Origin: Flaviramulus sp. BrNp1-15
Lineage (GTDB): Bacteria; Bacteroidota; Bacteroidia; Flavobacteriales; Flavobacteriaceae
Assembly (NCBI RefSeq): GCF_022259695.1
Contig: NZ_CP092099.1
Location: 1,968,471 to 2,032,470, forward strand
Reading direction: 5' to 3'
DNA: 64,000 nt
Below, piece after piece: positions 17,467-26,710 of the stretch. The notes under the pieces were generated by a model. The model searched no databases and had not been told where the DNA came from. It worked only from the letters and a program-made list of their open reading frames with translations. The position numbers and the translations under genes are program-made. Position 1 is the first letter of the stretch. The number at the start of each line of letters is the position of its first letter.

Positions 17467-18453
17467 ATGAAACTAATAAACCATTACGCAGCACTAATTG
17501 TTTTTTTTATATCCATTATTTCTTGTGCACAAACCGATAAACCAATAACTCATGATCCTGTTGTGGCAAAACAAGGCGATACTTATTATTTGTTTTGTAC
17601 TGGACCAGGAATTACAAGTTTCACTTCAAAAGATTTAAAAACTTGGACAAAAGCAGATCGTGTATTTGCGGAAAGTCCAACATGGGCAAAAGATGTAGCA
17701 CCTGGTTTTAATGGTCATATCTGGGCACCAGATATTACACTTCATAACGGAATGTATTATTTATATTATTCAATTTCAGCTTTCGGAAAAAACACCTCTG
17801 CAATTGGGTTAGTAACCAATTCTACATTGAATCCAGAAGACAAAAATTACAAATGGGAAGATCAAGGTATTGTTATTCAATCTGTACCAAACAGAGATTT
17901 ATGGAATGCAATTGATCCAAATTTAATATTTGATGAAAACGGTACACCTTGGATGTCTTTCGGTTCATTTTGGAGCGGATTAAAAATGGTAAAGATGAAT
18001 CCTGATTTGAAATCAGTTGCTCAACCTGAAGAATGGCACACCATTGCAAGACGAGATAGAGATAAAGGTTTAGATGATGACGATCCAGGAAATGCAGCTT
18101 TAGAAGGGCCTTTTATTTTTAAAAAAGGTGAATACTACTATCAATTTTTGTCTTGGGATTTTTGCTGTCGTGGTGAAAATAGTACCTATAAATTGGTGGT
18201 TGGACGTTCAAAAACAGTTACAGGACCTTATGTTGATAAAGATGGAAAAAAACTCATAGCAGGTGGAGGCTCTTTAGTAATTGAAGGAAACAAAAACTGG
18301 TATGGTGTAGGGCATAATAGTGTATTTACTTTTAATGGTAAAGATTACACCTTTATGCATGGTTATGATGCCAGTGATAATGGTAAGCCAAAATTAATTG
18401 TCAAAGAAATTACTTGGGTTGATGGTTGGCCAACAGTAAAGCCAATGGATTAA
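17467..18453 (+). CDS. GH43 arabinanase-like enzyme, lipoprotein
   Basis: A 328-residue GH43 enzyme with a short lipoprotein signal (I-I-S-C near residue 20). Triad candidates are Asp30 in THDPVV, Asp150 in AIDPNL and Glu213 in ALEGPF. The sequence GHIWAPDI and the compact single-domain size match the GH43_5-like alpha-1,5-L-arabinanases. It starts 5 bp after the previous stop and ends 2 bp before the GH127 gene, so it belongs to the same transcript. Whether it is endo- or exo-acting cannot be told from sequence; without a linker it probably works in the periplasm. Confidence 0.8.
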   Translation: MKLINHYAALIVFFISIISCAQTDKPITHDPVVAKQGDTYYLFCTGPGITSFTSKDLKTWTKADRVFAESPTWAKDVAPGFNGHIWAPDITLHNGMYYLYYSISAFGKNTSAIGLVTNSTLNPEDKNYKWEDQGIVIQSVPNRDLWNAIDPNLIFDENGTPWMSFGSFWSGLKMVKMNPDLKSVAQPEEWHTIARRDRDKGLDDDDPGNAALEGPFIFKKGEYYYQFLSWDFCCRGENSTYKLVVGRSKTVTGPYVDKDGKKLIAGGGSLVIEGNKNWYGVGHNSVFTFNGKDYTFMHGYDASDNGKPKLIVKEITWVDGWPTVKPMD

Positions 18454-18455
18454 TT

Positions 18456-20411
18456 ATGAAGCTATCAAAATACATATTTATTTTATCAATCGCACTTGTT
18501 TTACTCAACTGTAAGTCAGATAAAAATGACGTTGCTAAAGCAGATGAAACAAAAACTGGCTATCAAATTGAACCAGTAGATATTCAACATGTAAAAGTAA
18601 CAGATGAGTTTTGGTTGCCTATTATAAAACGTGTTCAAGAGAAGACTATAGAATATGCCATAACTAAATGCGAAGAAGAAGGTCGTTTAGATAATTTTTT
18701 GATTGCTGGCGGACAAATGGAAGGCGAAGTAAAAGGAGCGATGCCTTTTGATGATACCGATGTTTATAAGATTATAGAAGGAGCTTCAAATTCATTGATT
18801 AGTGCTCCAAATAAAGAGTTGGAAACCGTTTTAGATTCTTTGGTAAGCATCATAAAAGTTGGTCAAGAAGCAGATGGGTACTTAACCACTTGGCGCACAA
18901 TAAATCCTGCAAAACCACCAGCACATTGGGTTAAAACTGAAAAAGGCGTACGATGGGATGGTTTATTTATGAGTCATGAGTTGTATAACGCAGGTCATTT
19001 ATACGAAGCAGCTGCAGTACATTACAAAGCCACAGGTAAACGTAATTTTTTAGATATAGCTTTAAAAAATGCTGATTTAATGGTGAAAACTTTTGGTGAA
19101 GGCGAGCAAAAAATTCAAGCAGTTCCTGGACATCAAATTATAGAAACGGGATTAATTAAATTGTATCAAATCACGGGTAAAGAGGATTATTTAAATCTTG
19201 CAAAGTACTTTTTGGATAATCGTGGAAATCCTGAAAACCATGAGTTATTTGGTCCATATTCGCAAGATCATATTCCAGTGGTTCAGCAAACAGAAGTAAC
19301 AGGTCATTCTGTGAGAGCGGTTTATATGTATGCAGCCATGACAGATATTGCGGCTATAAAAAAAGATTCGCTATACGAAAAAGCATCGTACAATCTTTGG
19401 GAAAATATGGTTGGTAAAAAAATGTATATCACTGGAGGTATTGGTGCTAAACATGATGGAGAACAGTTTGGAGATAATTATGAGTTGCCAAACCTTACTG
19501 CATATAGCGAAACCTGTGCAGCTATTGGGAGTGTGTATTGGAACCACAAACTACATCAGTTAACGGGTGATGTTAAATATCTTGATGTATTAGAACGTAC
19601 CCTTTATAATGGCTTAATTTCAGGATTATCGCTAGATGGAACTAACTTTTTCTATCCTAATGCTTTAGAATCTGATGGTGTTTATAAATCCAATCGTGGC
19701 TCATGTACACGTCAATCTTGGTTTGATTGTTCATGCTGTCCAACCAATGTTATTCGTTTTGTGCCATCAATTCCAGGTTTGATTTATTCAAAAAGTAAAA
19801 ACACAGTTTACGTTAACTTATATGCAACCAACAATGCAACCATCAATTTAGATGGGAAAACAGTTAAAGTAACCCAACAAACATCTTACCCTTGGAACGG
19901 AACAGTAAACATCACTGTTGATGCAAATTCTGAAGTTACAGTTAAATTTAGAGTTCCAGGTTGGAGTAGAAACGAAGTGTTACCTAGTGATTTATACACG
20001 TATTCAAATATTTCTAACGCAAAACCAACACTTAGTATTAATGGAAAAAAAGTAGAAACTTCAATAAGAGGTGGCTATTTTGAAGTAACTAGAAATTGGA
20101 AAGCAGATGACAACATTGAAATAATTTTCCCAATGGAAGTTAGAACCGTTAAAGCTAACGATAAAGTTGTAGAAGATAGAGGTAAACTATCCTTAGAGTA
20201 TGGACCATTAGTATATGCAGTAGAAGAGGTTGATAATACAAAATTCGATAAAATTACGGTGTCACCTAACGACAAATTTACTGTTCAAAAGCAAAATATT
20301 TTAGAGGGTGTTAATACTATTTCGAATGAAAATTTAAAAGCCATTCCTTACTATGCTTGGTCTAACAGAGGAGTAAATAAGATGAAGGTATGGTTGCCAA
20401 TCAAAGAGTAA
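18456..20411 (+). CDS. GH127-type (DUF1680) beta-L-arabinofuranosidase, lipoprotein
   Basis: A 651-residue protein; the ATG at 18456 gives a lipoprotein signal (L-L-N-C). The upstream TTG at 18426 lies in the previous gene and is rejected. It has the (alpha/alpha)6-barrel DUF1680 layout with the zinc/cysteine active site known from Bifidobacterium HypBA1. Glu352 and Cys354 lie in SETCAAIG. Cys427-Cys428 lie in DCSCCPTN, with Cys427 the likely nucleophile. Glu336 in GEQFG, 16 residues before Glu352, fits the acid/base. These spacings mirror the family. The related GH146 family shares the fold, so GH127 versus GH146 is not settled. It removes beta-L-arabinofuranose, so the target glycan contains beta-linked arabinose. 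Confidence 0.85.
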   Translation: MKLSKYIFILSIALVLLNCKSDKNDVAKADETKTGYQIEPVDIQHVKVTDEFWLPIIKRVQEKTIEYAITKCEEEGRLDNFLIAGGQMEGEVKGAMPFDDTDVYKIIEGASNSLISAPNKELETVLDSLVSIIKVGQEADGYLTTWRTINPAKPPAHWVKTEKGVRWDGLFMSHELYNAGHLYEAAAVHYKATGKRNFLDIALKNADLMVKTFGEGEQKIQAVPGHQIIETGLIKLYQITGKEDYLNLAKYFLDNRGNPENHELFGPYSQDHIPVVQQTEVTGHSVRAVYMYAAMTDIAAIKKDSLYEKASYNLWENMVGKKMYITGGIGAKHDGEQFGDNYELPNLTAYSETCAAIGSVYWNHKLHQLTGDVKYLDVLERTLYNGLISGLSLDGTNFFYPNALESDGVYKSNRGSCTRQSWFDCSCCPTNVIRFVPSIPGLIYSKSKNTVYVNLYATNNATINLDGKTVKVTQQTSYPWNGTVNITVDANSEVTVKFRVPGWSRNEVLPSDLYTYSNISNAKPTLSINGKKVETSIRGGYFEVTRNWKADDNIEIIFPMEVRTVKANDKVVEDRGKLSLEYGPLVYAVEEVDNTKFDKITVSPNDKFTVQKQNILEGVNTISNENLKAIPYYAWSNRGVNKMKVWLPIKE

Positions 20412-20432
20412 TTTTTAAATAATTTAGTTAGT

Positions 20433-22136
20433 GTGATAAAAACCAAGTACATTTTTAAAATTTTATTTTTTATTGGGGTTTGCCTATTTCAATTTTCAGG
20501 AAATGGTCAGGAAAAACCATTAGAAATAAAAATTGACGCAAATGAAGAAATAGGGACAATGAAACCTATCTGGTCTTGGTGGGGTTATGACGAACCTAAC
20601 TATACTTACATGAAAGACGGAAAAAAACTGCTTTCTGAGATTGCTTCATTTAGTCCGGTTCCTGTTTTTATTCGCACCCACAGTTTGTTGGTAACAGGTG
20701 AAGGTACTCATGCACTTAAATGGGGTTCAACTAATGCTTATACCGAAGATGAAAACGGAAACCCAATTTATGATTGGACTATTGTCGATAGAATATTTGA
20801 TACTTACATTGAAAGAGGTATGAAACCTTTTGCCCAAATAGGTTTTATGCCAGAAGCATTATCAGCAAAACCTGAACCATATCGTCATTATTGGAAACCT
20901 GGTGCGAAATATGAAGATATTTATACCGGATGGGCATACCCACCAAAAGATTATGAAAAATGGGCAGAATTGGTTTATCAATGGGTTTCACATTGTGTGG
21001 AGCGATATGGTAAGGAAGAAGTAGAGAGTTGGTACTGGGAACTTTGGAACGAGCCGAATATTGGCTATTGGCAAGGTACAACCGAAGAATACATTAAACT
21101 TTATGACTACAGCGCCGATGCGGTAAAAAGAGCATTGCCAACAGCAAAAATGGGAGGACCAGAAACTACAGGCCCTAGATGGGACGTTGCAGAAGAATTT
21201 TTGCGCACTTTTTTAGATCATGTTAAAAGTGGGAAAAACTATGTAACTGGAGAAATTGGGTCTCCACTTGATTTTATAACGTTTCATGCTAAAGGAAGCC
21301 CTAAAGTGGTTGATGGGATGGTTCAAATGAATATGGGTGCACAGTTGAGTGATATTAGTAAAGGCTTTGAAATTGTAGCTTCATATCCAGAATTTAAAGA
21401 CTTACCTATTATTATTGGTGAATCTGATCCTGAAGGTTGTGCCGCATGTTCAGAAGCCGATTATCCACATAATGCTTATAGAAATGGAACTATGTATGCC
21501 AGTTATACTGCTGCATCATTTTCAAGAAAATACGAATTGGCTGATCATTTTGGTGTAAATCTTTTAGGGGCTGTAACTTGGGGTTTTGAGTTTGAAAACC
21601 AACCTTGGTATGCTGGTTTTAGAGACATGGCTACTAATGGTGTAGATAAACCAGTGTTAAATGTTTTCAGGATGTTTGGTATGATGGAAGGGCAGAGAAT
21701 AAAAGTAAATCAGGAAAACTTATCTTATGATTTTTTAAAAGTTAGAGACGAAAGTGTAAGAGGAGAAAACCCAGATATTAATGCTATTGCCTCAAAAAGT
21801 GAAAATTCTATAACTGTCATGGTTTGGAATTATCATGATAATAATGATTTGGATGTACCTTCTTCTTTAGTGAATTTAACCATTGATAATGTTCCATCAA
21901 AAAAAGTTTTGATAAATCATTACAGGGTAGATCAAGAGTTAAGTAATTCATACACACTCTGGAAAAAAATGGGCTCACCTCAAAACCCAACAAAAAGTCA
22001 AATAGAAAGCCTTGAAAAAGCAGGCCAGTTACAAATTTATTCTTCACCTGAATGGAAAAGTATTGATGAAGGAAAAGTAAGTATTGAATTAAACATGCCA
22101 AGACAAGCAATTTCATTAATAAGATTAACCTTTTAA
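20433..22136 (+). CDS. GH39-like glycosidase, exported (GTG start)
   Basis: A 567-residue secreted protein starting with GTG at 20433; this start is needed for the signal peptide (cleavage near N-G-Q), and the next Met is about 40 residues in. The TIM barrel resembles GH39: acid/base Glu207 in LWNEPN and nucleophile Glu330 in IGESDPEG. The N-terminal motif SPVPVFIRTHSLL and a C-terminal beta-sandwich (about 450-567) also fit. GH39 contains beta-xylosidases and alpha-L-iduronidases, and I recall arabinobiose-releasing members, though less surely. Next to a GH127 and inside an arabinan PUL, action on an arabinose-containing linkage is a fair guess, but the substrate is open. Confidence 0.7.
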   Translation: MIKTKYIFKILFFIGVCLFQFSGNGQEKPLEIKIDANEEIGTMKPIWSWWGYDEPNYTYMKDGKKLLSEIASFSPVPVFIRTHSLLVTGEGTHALKWGSTNAYTEDENGNPIYDWTIVDRIFDTYIERGMKPFAQIGFMPEALSAKPEPYRHYWKPGAKYEDIYTGWAYPPKDYEKWAELVYQWVSHCVERYGKEEVESWYWELWNEPNIGYWQGTTEEYIKLYDYSADAVKRALPTAKMGGPETTGPRWDVAEEFLRTFLDHVKSGKNYVTGEIGSPLDFITFHAKGSPKVVDGMVQMNMGAQLSDISKGFEIVASYPEFKDLPIIIGESDPEGCAACSEADYPHNAYRNGTMYASYTAASFSRKYELADHFGVNLLGAVTWGFEFENQPWYAGFRDMATNGVDKPVLNVFRMFGMMEGQRIKVNQENLSYDFLKVRDESVRGENPDINAIASKSENSITVMVWNYHDNNDLDVPSSLVNLTIDNVPSKKVLINHYRVDQELSNSYTLWKKMGSPQNPTKSQIESLEKAGQLQIYSSPEWKSIDEGKVSIELNMPRQAISLIRLTF

Positions 22137-22204
22137 TAAAATCAACTAAAATAACAGAATTGATTGTTTTAATTAACGATTTAAAATTAAATCACTAAAA
22201 AGAA

Positions 22205-23545
22205 ATGAAATCAGATAATCAAAAATTAAGCATTTTAGAAAAAATAGGATATGGTTCTGGTGATGCAGCAGTAAACGTTGTAATCTCTTCTATGTTTCTT
22301 ATTATTACATTTTTTTACACAGATGTATATGGTCTAAAAGCAACAGATATGGCATTAATGTTTCTTTTAGTAAGGTTTATTGATGCAATAACCGATCCTC
22401 TTATGGGATTAATAACCGATAAATTCACAACAAAATGGGGTCGATACAGACATTATTTTCTGTATTTATCTGTGCCTTTTGGTTTATCTGTTTTTTTAAC
22501 ATTCACAACACCAGGTTTTGATTATACAGGTAAATTAATATATGCTTACATCACATATATTTTTGTAACTATCATGTTTACATCAGTTACAATACCTTAT
22601 ATTTCATTAATAAGTGTGTTAACTAGCGATCCAAAAGAAAAGTTATCTGCCAATGGTTATCGTTTATTCTTTGCAAAAATAGCTGCTTTTTTAGTTTCTA
22701 TAGTTGTGCCAATTTTAGCAGAAAAACTAGGTAAAAATGATATAGCAAGAGGATATCAATTAGCTATGGGTTTAATGGCACTTATGGGTACACTTCTTTT
22801 CTTATTTAGTTTCTTTACTACTAAAGAACGTGTAGAACATGTTGTAGATAAAACACCTTTGTTTGAGCAATTCAAGTTGTTGATTAAAAACGGACAATGG
22901 ACCCTCTTATTTGGTGTTTGTTTTACAGGAACTGTTGGTTATGTTATTCGAGGTTCAGTAGCAATTTTCTATGCCAAATATTTCCTTGGAGGAGATGCAA
23001 GCGTACAGTCTACTTTTATGGCTACTGGAGTAGTAGCAGCAATTTTAGCAATGCCAGCATCAACATTTATTACCAAAGTATACTGCAAGGTAAAAATGTT
23101 CAAATACACGCAGCTAGCTGTTGGTATAATTAGTTTAGTTATGTTCTTTGTTATTAAACCAGGTGATATGGTTTTAGCTTACATATTGTATTTTATCTTA
23201 TCTTTTGTGGTCGATTTACATGCACCAGTTTTTTGGTCAGCAATTGCAGAAGCTGTTGATTACGGACACGCAGAATCTGGAAAACGTGTTTCAGGTTTGT
23301 CTTTTGGAGGTATTTCATTTGCTCAAAAAGCAGGAATGGGAATAGCTGGTGCAACAGTTGGGTATTTGCTAGACTTTTTTGGCTACATTCCAGATGCTGT
23401 ACAAAGTGAAACAGCATTAGTAGGTTTAGCCTTAATGCTTACTATTATTCCAGGTGTTTTTCATGTGATTATGGGATTGTTGATGTTTCGATATAAAATC
23501 ACAGATACTTATTATGAGAAAATCAAACTAAAATTAAATATATAA
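22205..23545 (+). CDS. GPH/MFS-type sugar:cation symporter (inner membrane)
   Basis: A 446-residue polytopic membrane protein with about 12 predicted transmembrane segments and the glycoside-pentoside-hexuronide (MelB-like) signatures: KIGYGSGDAA near the N-terminus, DAITDPLMGLITD in the loop after helix 2, and KWGRYRHYF. It probably imports short arabinosides (or arabinobiose/xylosides) from the periplasm. It ends 1 bp before a GH43 that has no signal peptide, which suggests transport followed by intracellular hydrolysis. Confidence 0.85.
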   Translation: MKSDNQKLSILEKIGYGSGDAAVNVVISSMFLIITFFYTDVYGLKATDMALMFLLVRFIDAITDPLMGLITDKFTTKWGRYRHYFLYLSVPFGLSVFLTFTTPGFDYTGKLIYAYITYIFVTIMFTSVTIPYISLISVLTSDPKEKLSANGYRLFFAKIAAFLVSIVVPILAEKLGKNDIARGYQLAMGLMALMGTLLFLFSFFTTKERVEHVVDKTPLFEQFKLLIKNGQWTLLFGVCFTGTVGYVIRGSVAIFYAKYFLGGDASVQSTFMATGVVAAILAMPASTFITKVYCKVKMFKYTQLAVGIISLVMFFVIKPGDMVLAYILYFILSFVVDLHAPVFWSAIAEAVDYGHAESGKRVSGLSFGGISFAQKAGMGIAGATVGYLLDFFGYIPDAVQSETALVGLALMLTIIPGVFHVIMGLLMFRYKITDTYYEKIKLKLNI

Positions 23546-23546
23546 G

Positions 23547-24548
23547 ATGAATAGTTTAGATAAAAATGCACCAATTGTAGAGCAACGTGCTGATCCGTTT
23601 ATCTATAAACATACTGATGGTTATTACTATTTTACAGGTTCAGTCCCTACTTATGATAGAATTGAATTAAGAAAAGCTAAAACGATATCAGAATTACAAG
23701 ATGCTAAAACATTTAATGTATGGCATAAGCATAAAAGCGGTCCAATGAGTCGTCATATATGGGCACCAGAAATTCATTATTTAGACGGAAAATGGTACGT
23801 GTATTTTGCTGCAAGTGAAGAGGAAGATATTTGGAAATTAAGACCTTATGTTTTGGAATGTCAAGGTCAAGATCCATTAAGAGATGAATGGATTGAGCTT
23901 GGGCAAATGCAACCTGCAGAAGGCGATAACAAAACATTTATTGATTTTTCTTTAGATGGGACTGTTTTTGAAAATAAAGGGAAGCGATATTTCTGTTGGG
24001 CAGAAAAAACAGGCGGACAATTTGCTGCTTCTAATTTATATTTAGCCGAAATGGAATCGCCAATTAAATTAAAAACCGTTCAATTCATGCTAACTACACC
24101 AGATTACGATTGGGAACGAATTGATTTTTGGGTGAATGAAGGTCCAGCTGTTATCAAAAATGAAGGAAAGATTTACATTACATTTTCTGCAAGCGCAACT
24201 GGAGCATGTTATTGTATGGGTATGATGGAAGCAGGTGAAGATTCAGATTTATTGGATAGGAATTCTTGGAAAAAATCCAGATATCCCGTATTGCAAACCG
24301 ATGAAGAAAAAAGTATTTATGGTCCAGGACACAACAGCTTCACAGTAGATGAAAATGGAAACCCATTAAGTATTTATCACGCCAGAGATTATGAAAATGC
24401 AGTTGGTGACCCTGAGTTTGTTCCTAAAAGTGATAAAAGACCCCTAGAAGAGATTATTGCAGACCCATTATATGATCCAAACCGTCATGCAAGAATGATG
24501 GAAGTTAAGTTTGATGCTAACGGTAAACCAATCTTTCAATTTTATTAA
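23547..24548 (+). CDS. GH43 exo-alpha-L-arabinofuranosidase, cytoplasmic (GH43_26-like)
   Basis: A 333-residue GH43 with no signal peptide (starts MNSLDKNAPIVEQRADPF), unlike the other three in this locus. Asp16 in RADPF is the likely base, FIDFSLDG (about 130-138) the pKa-modulating Asp region, and NEGPAV (about 196-201) contains the likely acid. The motif MSRHIWAPEIH and the length match the GH43_26 exo-1,5-alpha-L-arabinofuranosidase group. It lies 1 bp after the transporter gene and 1 bp before the GH51 gene. It most likely releases L-arabinose inside the cell from oligosaccharides taken up by that transporter. Confidence 0.8.
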   Translation: MNSLDKNAPIVEQRADPFIYKHTDGYYYFTGSVPTYDRIELRKAKTISELQDAKTFNVWHKHKSGPMSRHIWAPEIHYLDGKWYVYFAASEEEDIWKLRPYVLECQGQDPLRDEWIELGQMQPAEGDNKTFIDFSLDGTVFENKGKRYFCWAEKTGGQFAASNLYLAEMESPIKLKTVQFMLTTPDYDWERIDFWVNEGPAVIKNEGKIYITFSASATGACYCMGMMEAGEDSDLLDRNSWKKSRYPVLQTDEEKSIYGPGHNSFTVDENGNPLSIYHARDYENAVGDPEFVPKSDKRPLEEIIADPLYDPNRHARMMEVKFDANGKPIFQFY

Positions 24549-24549
24549 G

Positions 24550-26580
24550 ATGAAACAGTCATTTCTAAAACACACATTTTTTATAGGTTTAATAGTCAGT
24601 GGATTTGTTAGTTGTAAAGATAAGGTTGATGAAGAAAATGTATCTGAAACCACTTCAACTTCAAATAAAACTGTCAATCTAGTTGTCGATTTAAAAGATA
24701 CAGGTATAAAAATTCAACCAACGATGTATGGTATTTTCTTTGAAGATATAAATTTTAGTGCTGACGGTGGATTGTATGCTGAACTTATTAAAAATCGTTC
24801 ATTTGAATTCCCAGATGCAAAGATGGGGTGGAAACAACCAAATAGTGCTAGACCTTCATTAAATGGAAACTCAGGTTTTGCAAAAATCACCAATTATGTT
24901 ACTCCAAAAGGAGGAAATAAAAAGTATAGCCATACAGTTGTTCATAATGATGATAATTATGAATTAATCAATGAAGGTTTTCGTGGAATTGGGTTAAAAC
25001 AAGGAAAACGATATGATCTTTCCGTTATGATGGCACATAATGAAGGAATCGAAAAAATCAACTTTTCATTAGTTGATAGTACTGGTATTATTCTTGCTTC
25101 GACGGATTTTAAACCAAAAAATGACGATTGGAAAACTTATGAAGCGGTTTTAATGCCTAATAAGACAGAGGCAAAAGCAATGCTTAAAATCACATTTGAA
25201 GGTACTGGAAGTGTTGATTTGGATATGATTTCTCTGTTTCCACAAGATACTTGGAAAGGAAGAAAAAAAGGCTTAAGAAAAGATTTAGTAGAACTTTTAG
25301 ATGACTTAAATCCAGGATTTCTTCGTTTTCCAGGAGGATGTATAGTAGAAGGACGTAGTCTAGCACAGCGTTATCAATGGCAAAAAACAGTAGGTCCTGT
25401 TTTAGAGCGCGAACTCTTAATTAACAGATGGAACAATTTATTTGATCATAGACCAGCTCATGATTATTTTCAAAGTTTTGGTTTAGGGTTTTTCGAGTAC
25501 TTTCAATTATCCGAGGATCTGGGTGCAGAACCTATTCCAATTTTAGGTTGTGGGATGGCTTGTCAATTCAATACAGGGGAATTGGTACCATTGGAAAATT
25601 TAGATCCTTATGTACAGGAAGCTTTAAATTTAGTTGAATTTGCTAATGGAGATATTGAAACTCCATGGGGAAAACTAAGGTCTGAAATGGGTCACCCAGA
25701 ACCCTTTAACATGAAATATCTTGGTATTGGAAATGAGCAATGGGGGCCAGAGTATTTTGAACGATATGAAGTTTTTGTAAAAGCCATTAGTGAAAAATAT
25801 CCTGATATTATTATAGTCTCCACACCGGGTCCTTTTCCAGATGGAGATATGTTTGACTATGGATGGGAACAATTAAAAAGATTGAATGCTGCTCTAGCTG
25901 ATGAACACTACTATAGACCACCAGAATGGTTTAGAGCTAATGCAGATCGTTATGATAGTTATGATCGTGATGGGGTTAAAGTATTTGCAGGAGAATATGC
26001 TGCACACCCAAAAGGTGTTGACAACGGGCCAAAAGAGAATAATTGGGATGCCGCATTATCTGAAGCTGCTTTTATGACTGGTTTAGAACGTAATGCCGAT
26101 GTAGTTCATTTAACAGCTTATGCACCTTTAATGGCTCACGAAAAAGGATGGCAATGGGCACCTGATCTTATTTGGTTTAATAATTTGGAGTCTTATGGAA
26201 CACCAAATTATTATGTGCAAAAATTATTTTCAAACAATCCTGGAACCGATCTTTTAAAAATTACTCAAAATGGTAAACCATTAATCGGTCAAAATGAATT
26301 ATTTGCTTCCGCAGTAAAAGATGTAAAAACTAATAATCTCATTATAAAAGCTGTTAATACAAGTAAAGAGAATCAAACCATTGTTATTTCTACTAGTGGT
26401 ACGCTATTAAAAGGAAAAGGAACGATTACAATTTTACGAAGTGATGATTTATTAGCTTTAAATTCATTTGAAAAACCTAATAACATCACTTTATTATCAG
26501 AAGAATTTGAAATAATAGATGAAAAAATAGTGATTCAATTAAAGAGTCAATCTATGAATGTGATTAAAATAAAAATATAA
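24550..26580 (+). CDS. GH51 alpha-L-arabinofuranosidase with N-terminal module, lipoprotein
   Basis: Starting at the ATG 24550 (not the TTG/ATG cluster from 24511 inside the previous gene) gives 676 residues with a lipoprotein signal ending V-S-C. After the family motif PTMYGIFFEDINFSADGGLYAE it carries a carbohydrate-binding-like insert (about 90-235) and then the TIM barrel. The barrel has FLRFPGGCIVEG, acid/base Glu396 in GIGNEQWG and nucleophile Glu482 in FAGEYAAH. A C-terminal beta-sandwich ends the protein. This is the longer GH51 architecture, unlike the compact GH51 at 13344. Its stop codon lies inside the putative AraR operator that precedes araB. Confidence 0.88.
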   Translation: MKQSFLKHTFFIGLIVSGFVSCKDKVDEENVSETTSTSNKTVNLVVDLKDTGIKIQPTMYGIFFEDINFSADGGLYAELIKNRSFEFPDAKMGWKQPNSARPSLNGNSGFAKITNYVTPKGGNKKYSHTVVHNDDNYELINEGFRGIGLKQGKRYDLSVMMAHNEGIEKINFSLVDSTGIILASTDFKPKNDDWKTYEAVLMPNKTEAKAMLKITFEGTGSVDLDMISLFPQDTWKGRKKGLRKDLVELLDDLNPGFLRFPGGCIVEGRSLAQRYQWQKTVGPVLERELLINRWNNLFDHRPAHDYFQSFGLGFFEYFQLSEDLGAEPIPILGCGMACQFNTGELVPLENLDPYVQEALNLVEFANGDIETPWGKLRSEMGHPEPFNMKYLGIGNEQWGPEYFERYEVFVKAISEKYPDIIIVSTPGPFPDGDMFDYGWEQLKRLNAALADEHYYRPPEWFRANADRYDSYDRDGVKVFAGEYAAHPKGVDNGPKENNWDAALSEAAFMTGLERNADVVHLTAYAPLMAHEKGWQWAPDLIWFNNLESYGTPNYYVQKLFSNNPGTDLLKITQNGKPLIGQNELFASAVKDVKTNNLIIKAVNTSKENQTIVISTSGTLLKGKGTITILRSDDLLALNSFEKPNNITLLSEEFEIIDEKIVIQLKSQSMNVIKIKI

Positions 26581-26599
26581 GTGTTATAAACACACTTAT
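26577..26599. promoter_or_regulatory. Putative AraR operator upstream of araBDA
   Basis: Perfect inverted repeat ATAAGTGT-N7-ACACTTAT (26577-26599), identical in both halves to the site before GH97. It overlaps the stop codon (26578-26580) of the upstream GH51 and lies about 15 bp upstream of a good -7 box at 26614, so bound repressor would cover the -33 region. Confidence 0.7.
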
Positions 26600-26613
26600 A
26601 TAAATTTATAATT

Positions 26614-26621
26614 TATATTTG
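26614..26621 (+). promoter_or_regulatory. Probable -7 box of the araB promoter
   Basis: TATATTTG is a full match to the Bacteroidota -7 consensus TAnnTTTG. A start near 26628 would leave an 80-nt leader before araB. The -33 element is unclear because the operator occupies that region. Confidence 0.5.
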
Positions 26622-26710
26622 TTGTTTAATAATGTTAAAATGAAACTACATGAATTATTCTATTAGGAGAAAAATTATTATGTAGGCTAGATTCATAAAT
26701 AAATAAATAA

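Noticed and set aside
26631-26654. Second operator before araB (AATGTTAAAATGAAACTACA region)
   Set aside because: It resembles the araR-susC sites at first sight, but the half sites are not 7 bp apart and symmetry is poor.
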